DNA from: an uncultured Bacteriovorax sp.
Lineage (GTDB): Bacteria > Bdellovibrionota > Bacteriovoracia > Bacteriovoracales > Bacteriovoracaceae
Direction of reading: 5' to 3'
Length of the DNA stretch: 18,731 nucleotides
Assembly (NCBI GenBank): GCA_946482295.1
Contig: CAMLRB010000048.1
Coordinates: 1 to 18,731, forward strand
The notes beneath the pieces were generated by a model. It had not been told where the DNA came from, made no database searches, and was given only the letters and a program-made list of their open reading frames with translations. The first letter of the stretch is position 1. The number at the start of each line of letters is the position of its first letter. Shown here one piece after another: positions 15,886-18,731 of this stretch. The position numbers and the translations under genes were made by a program.

Positions 15886-16521
15886 CTAGTTAACTCTACA
15901 GAATTGTCTTCCGCGAAGGTCTCTTGAACATTGATTCAAGGCCTGGCGGCAAGCTTCACCACGCACGTCTGAATGAACAGGTCCTGTCCAAGTCGCGTAG
16001 TAATTTTCGATGTTGATTCCTTGTGGATCAAAACGAGTTGCTGTACAGCTCTCTGTTTTTTGTCTTGGTGGAATTGGACCAGGGCCTGGACCTGGACGAT
16101 TTCCACGAGTCACACATCTCCATCCACGAGTATCGTGACGGTTTAGTTCATAACGGCAGAATTCATCTGATTGAGCGCAAGCTTCGTAAGATGTTCTTCC
16201 TTCGCCTCTGAAGCTTCTAACGGTTGATCCGTAATAATCAACGAGATCTGTTGTACAGATTTCAAGACGTGGATTTGGGTATGATGGTTCCCATTTTTCT
16301 TCACAGAAAGCATCGTAGTATCTTCCGTATCTTTGTCCGAGAGCAAGTGCATCTGAACAAGCGTAAGAAGCGTCAGCGCATGCTGCTGATCTTGTATAAG
16401 AATAACGAGTTAAAGTTTCGAACTCAGTTCCCCAACGGTCTTTGATTGCGTATGTACACGATTCTGAGGCCATTGTTACAGAAGCAAATGCGAGTAGTGC
16501 TAATGCGATAAGTGTTTTCAT
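15886..16521 (-). CDS. Secreted protein with three four-cysteine modules
   Basis: I do not recognise this 211-residue protein. A signal peptide (MKTLIALALLAFASVTMAS) is followed by three copies of a divergent module. Copy 1 is Cys22, 48, 55, 73; copy 2 is Cys89, 115, 122, 136; copy 3 is Cys159, 191, 198, 208. In every copy the two middle cysteines are spaced A-C-x6-C (AACADASYAC, EACAQSDEFC, EACRQALNQC). The first gap is 25, 25 and 31 residues and the last is 17, 13 and 9. A Gly-Pro linker (PGPGPGPIPP, 143-152) separates copies 2 and 3. Twelve cysteines could make six disulfides in the periplasm or outside the cell. AGAGGGGAG precedes the ATG. It lies 54 nt downstream of a one-module paralogue and is probably co-transcribed with it. 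Confidence 0.82.
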   Translation of the reverse strand: MKTLIALALLAFASVTMASESCTYAIKDRWGTEFETLTRYSYTRSAACADASYACSDALALGQRYGRYYDAFCEEKWEPSYPNPRLEICTTDLVDYYGSTVRSFRGEGRTSYEACAQSDEFCRYELNRHDTRGWRCVTRGNRPGPGPGPIPPRQKTESCTATRFDPQGINIENYYATWTGPVHSDVRGEACRQALNQCSRDLRGRQFCRVN

Positions 16522-16575
16522 TTTAAATCTCCCCTCTGAGTTTTAAATTCAACGTTGTTGTTATGATCTTCAATA

Positions 16576-17127
16576 CTATCTTGGTAAACGTGGTGGTCTC
16601 GGTGGTTTTGGAGACGGTTCACGTGGCTCTCTCGGGTCTCTTGGACGCGGAGGATTTGGATCACGTGGGTATCTTGGTTCACGTGGCTCTCTTGGATAAG
16701 TTGGGTGTGGGTAATGAGGATCTCTCGGGCGATCCGGGTATGTTGGATAGCTCGGGTATGAAGGATAAGATGGATACGACGGATAGCTTGGGTATGATGG
16801 GTAGCTAGGCGACGGATATGATGGGTACGGGTAACTTGGAGAAGAAGGTGGAATTGGTGGTGGGTACGATGGAGGAGTGTTCGATGAACTTGCATGAGTG
16901 ATGATACATTCAGCTCCGTACAAGTGACCACGTGAATTGTATTCAGAAAGCACTAGTGAACACTCATAAAGAGCTTCTGAACAGGCAGCTTCAATTGAAT
17001 ATGAATATTTTGTAAAACGATCTGCTTGTTCATAACCATAACGGTCTTTGATCGTTGAAATACACATATCGGCGTGGGCAGCAGTGGCCGCAAATAGCAT
17101 AAGAAAAAAAGCTAATTTTGCTTTCAT
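16576..17127 (-). CDS. Secreted protein with one four-cysteine module and a long Pro-rich tail
   Basis: The 183-residue precursor has a signal peptide (MKAKLAFFLMLFAATAAHA). One four-cysteine module follows (Cys22, 49, 56, 74) that matches the first module of the downstream neighbour: IKDRxGxE after the first cysteine, KYSYSIEAACSEALYEC against RYSYTRSAACADASYAC. Residues 84-183 are low-complexity and Pro-rich: first TPPSYPPPIPPSSP, then seven uninterrupted SYP repeats plus TYP (108-131), then a basic and acidic PREP/PRDP section (132-171), ending KPPRPPRLPR. The tail is probably extended and may contact cell wall, membrane or a partner, which is inference only. AGGAG lies 11-12 nt before the ATG. 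The + strand across the repeat is open by composition only. Confidence 0.82.
   Translation of the reverse strand: MKAKLAFFLMLFAATAAHADMCISTIKDRYGYEQADRFTKYSYSIEAACSEALYECSLVLSEYNSRGHLYGAECIITHASSSNTPPSYPPPIPPSSPSYPYPSYPSPSYPSYPSYPSYPSYPSYPSYPTYPDRPRDPHYPHPTYPREPREPRYPRDPNPPRPRDPREPREPSPKPPRPPRLPR
16579..16806 (-). repeat. In-gene tandem repeat encoding SYP and PR[E/D]P units
   Basis: Degenerate 9-nt units (16735-16806) encode (Ser-Tyr-Pro)7 plus Thr-Tyr-Pro. Imperfect 9- to 12-nt units (16579-16734) encode Pro-Arg-Glu/Asp-Pro. Synonymous variation between units suggests an old, maintained repeat rather than a very recent expansion. Confidence 0.75.
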
Positions 17128-17205
17128 AATCTTTTTGTCTCCTGATTAAAGATCATTATCTTCTTTTGGTTTATCCAACATTTGTGCGCTTTGCAAATGC
17201 CGTTG

Positions 17206-17243
17206 AAAAAAAACAACGAAAAAGGGCCAATGACTGGCCCTTT
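17206..17243 (-). terminator. Terminator after lysK
   Basis: AAAGGGCCA (17221-17229) and TGGCCCTTT (17235-17243) form a 9-bp stem with a 5-nt loop, about 60 nt past the lysK stop. On the minus strand the T-run is short (TTTTT), then interrupted, then T8 at 17213-17206. The T8 is itself the loop of a small CGTTG/CAACG hairpin (17201-17218). Confidence 0.7.
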
Positions 17244-17302
17244 GTAAGTATTTTTTTCACAGTGATAGATGATCAGATGCTCGTTAAAGCTTTTTGGTCT
17301 CT

Positions 17303-18731
17303 TTATGACACTAGCAATTTGAGGACGCGCTCTTTTCCGATGGTGCGAATAAAGCCTGCGAGTTTTGGTCCTTTCTCAAGATTGATCAATTTTTTATAAA
17401 GAAGCGTGAAGACGGCCATTGGCTCCAATTCGTGAGCGTGAATCATCTCATACATTTTTTCATGAAGAGCTTTATCGTCAGCGATGTTGTCCCACTCAGT
17501 AGCTAGATAGGTATTTAGGGCATTGATAAAAGCACTTTCTTTTTCAGAGAGATCCATCTTCATGGGTTCTTTGTTCAATGAAAATTTAAATTCATCCGGT
17601 GCAGAGTTTTCAATCCAGTAGGCCGCTCGTTGAGCACGCTCTTGGAAACGTCGTTCATCTCGTTCATTTCTAATTTCCGAGGTGTAAAATCCGCGAGCTT
17701 TTTTAATATCAAGATCATTGATTTGAAGAACGTTACAAAGGTGACGGAAGGCCGGTTGAAAAGGCATTAGACTTGGTGGTTCTCCAATAGCTGAGAGTTC
17801 ATACACTCTTTTGGCCATGGCCACTTTCTTTTCGTTTCCAGCTTCGAGGCCATAGGCCATTCTTTCTAAACGGTCGAAGTCTTCGTAGTTTTTAATAACG
17901 TCGAGATCGAATGAAAGACCAAAGTCGATATTCGTCTTATAAGACGCAAAAATCCAGCGAACCATTTCTGGCTCGTAAACTTCAAGAACATCATTGACTG
18001 TGACGAGGTTCCCTTTTGAAGAACTCATCTTTCCGCCCATCCCTTTGATCGAGACGAAGTCGTATTGAAGATACATCGGTGGTTTCCAGTCATAAACTTG
18101 GGCCACAATATCTTTTGCCGTCGTAAATGATCCACCTTGAGACGAGTGATCTTTCCCGCCTGGTTCAAAATCAACTTTTTCGAAGGCCCATCTCATTGGC
18201 CAGTCCATACGCCAAGGAAGTTTTGCTCTGTCTGTTGTGTTGAGATCGAGCGTATTAACGTGAGCACATTCTTCGAATTCACAAACGTAAGTGATTTTTG
18301 AATCACCATCAAAGTTCGTCACGTTTGTTTTATCGCGATTACATTTTTCGCAATAAACAGAAACCGGCCACCAGTTTTCATCAAGAGGAGCTGATCTCCA
18401 CTTATTGAGTATGTCAGCGATAACTTGTTTGTTTTTTAATGTTTTTTTAATTTGTTCTTTGTAAGTACCCGCACGGTATTTTTTTGCCTGGTAAATAGGC
18501 TCTAGCTCGATACCCATTTTTTTGAGTTGAGCTTCAAAGTTCTTCTCATGGTGAGCGGCGTACGATTCGTGTTCACCAAAAGGATCTGGAGTATCCACGA
18601 TAGGTTGAAAAAGATATTTAGCGAGTTCTTCTTGTTTAGGAAGATTCGCTGGAACTTTTCTAAAAGTATCGAAGTCATCCCAAGAGAAAATAAAACGAAC
18701 TTTTTTTCCGCGTTTTTTTAATCCGCGAGCG
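17303..18731 (-). CDS. lysK: Lysyl-tRNA synthetase, class I (5' end outside window)
   Basis: LysK charges tRNA-Lys using a class I Rossmann catalytic domain, unrelated to the common class II LysS. The visible 475 or so residues include RFIFSWDDFDTFRKVPANLP and DTPDPFGEHESYAAHHE near the start, and a Cys cluster YCEKCNRD...YVCEFEECAH that may bind zinc. MRWAFEKVDFEPGGKDHSSQGGSF and the signature GGKMSSSKGN follow, then the C-terminal helical anticodon-binding region. The frame is open from the stop at 17303 to the window edge. A GTG at 18598 is internal, because conserved LysK sequence continues upstream of it. The N-terminal HIGH-type motif must lie outside the window. A terminator follows about 60 nt later. 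Confidence 0.95.
   Translation of the reverse strand, partial: ARGLKKRGKKVRFIFSWDDFDTFRKVPANLPKQEELAKYLFQPIVDTPDPFGEHESYAAHHEKNFEAQLKKMGIELEPIYQAKKYRAGTYKEQIKKTLKNKQVIADILNKWRSAPLDENWWPVSVYCEKCNRDKTNVTNFDGDSKITYVCEFEECAHVNTLDLNTTDRAKLPWRMDWPMRWAFEKVDFEPGGKDHSSQGGSFTTAKDIVAQVYDWKPPMYLQYDFVSIKGMGGKMSSSKGNLVTVNDVLEVYEPEMVRWIFASYKTNIDFGLSFDLDVIKNYEDFDRLERMAYGLEAGNEKKVAMAKRVYELSAIGEPPSLMPFQPAFRHLCNVLQINDLDIKKARGFYTSEIRNERDERRFQERAQRAAYWIENSAPDEFKFSLNKEPMKMDLSEKESAFINALNTYLATEWDNIADDKALHEKMYEMIHAHELEPMAVFTLLYKKLINLEKGPKLAGFIRTIGKERVLKLLVS

Noticed and set aside
16563..16808. 81-residue reading frame on the + strand
   Set aside because: It is antisense to the SYP/PREP repeat, whose low complexity avoids stops. 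There is no start signal.
16518..16931. 137-residue His/Thr-rich reading frame on the minus strand
   Set aside because: It is a frame-shifted reading of the repeat in the Pro-rich gene. Composition, not function, keeps it open, and it has no ribosome site.

Overview
The window looks like ordinary chromosome from an AT-rich (roughly 40% GC by eye) Gram-negative bacterium. It has an outer-membrane barrel protein, lipobox and Sec signal peptides, a menaquinone operon and a class I lysyl-tRNA synthetase. Gene style and content suggest a Bdellovibrionota/Bacteriovoracia-type organism, but this is an inference from recall, not a database match. I see no insertion sequence, prophage, CRISPR array, tRNA or rRNA. 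Coding density is high and no gene-free stretch exceeds 300 bases.

Left part (1-5000): a four-helix membrane protein fused to a peroxiredoxin-like CxxC domain is followed by asnB (asparagine synthetase). asnB is translationally coupled through ATGA to an RluA-family pseudouridine synthase. A small secreted protein then converges on a C-terminally anchored protein of unknown function with a possible RMD1/DUF155 resemblance. The asnB ribosome-binding site lies in one arm of a perfect 12-bp inverted repeat, just after an extended -10 box.

Middle part (5113-9009): sufE and hemB lie 10 nt apart on the + strand. hemB converges on a secreted trypsin-like protease gene, and their stop codons share TTAA. 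Next on the minus strand are an outer-membrane barrel gene, with a strong terminator and another ribosome-site hairpin, and a 58-residue lipoprotein gene.

Menaquinone block (9092-15828): a minus-strand operon reads menG-menF-menD-menA-menC with overlaps or very short gaps. A polyprenyl diphosphate synthase gene diverges from it. Together they make isochorismate, SEPHCHC, o-succinylbenzoate, the prenyl tail, demethylmenaquinone and menaquinone. MenH, MenE and MenB are not in the window.

Right part (15886-18731): after a bidirectional terminator come two neighbouring genes for secreted proteins sharing a four-cysteine module (A-C-x6-C core). One has three modules. The other has one module plus a 100-residue Pro-rich tail. 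I do not recognise this module, and it is the most likely undescribed element here. The window ends inside lysK, whose 5' end is off the edge.

Across the whole window the tetramer GGCC is strongly over-represented (about 109 by hand count, about 30 expected), mostly as alanine GCC codons after a codon ending in G.
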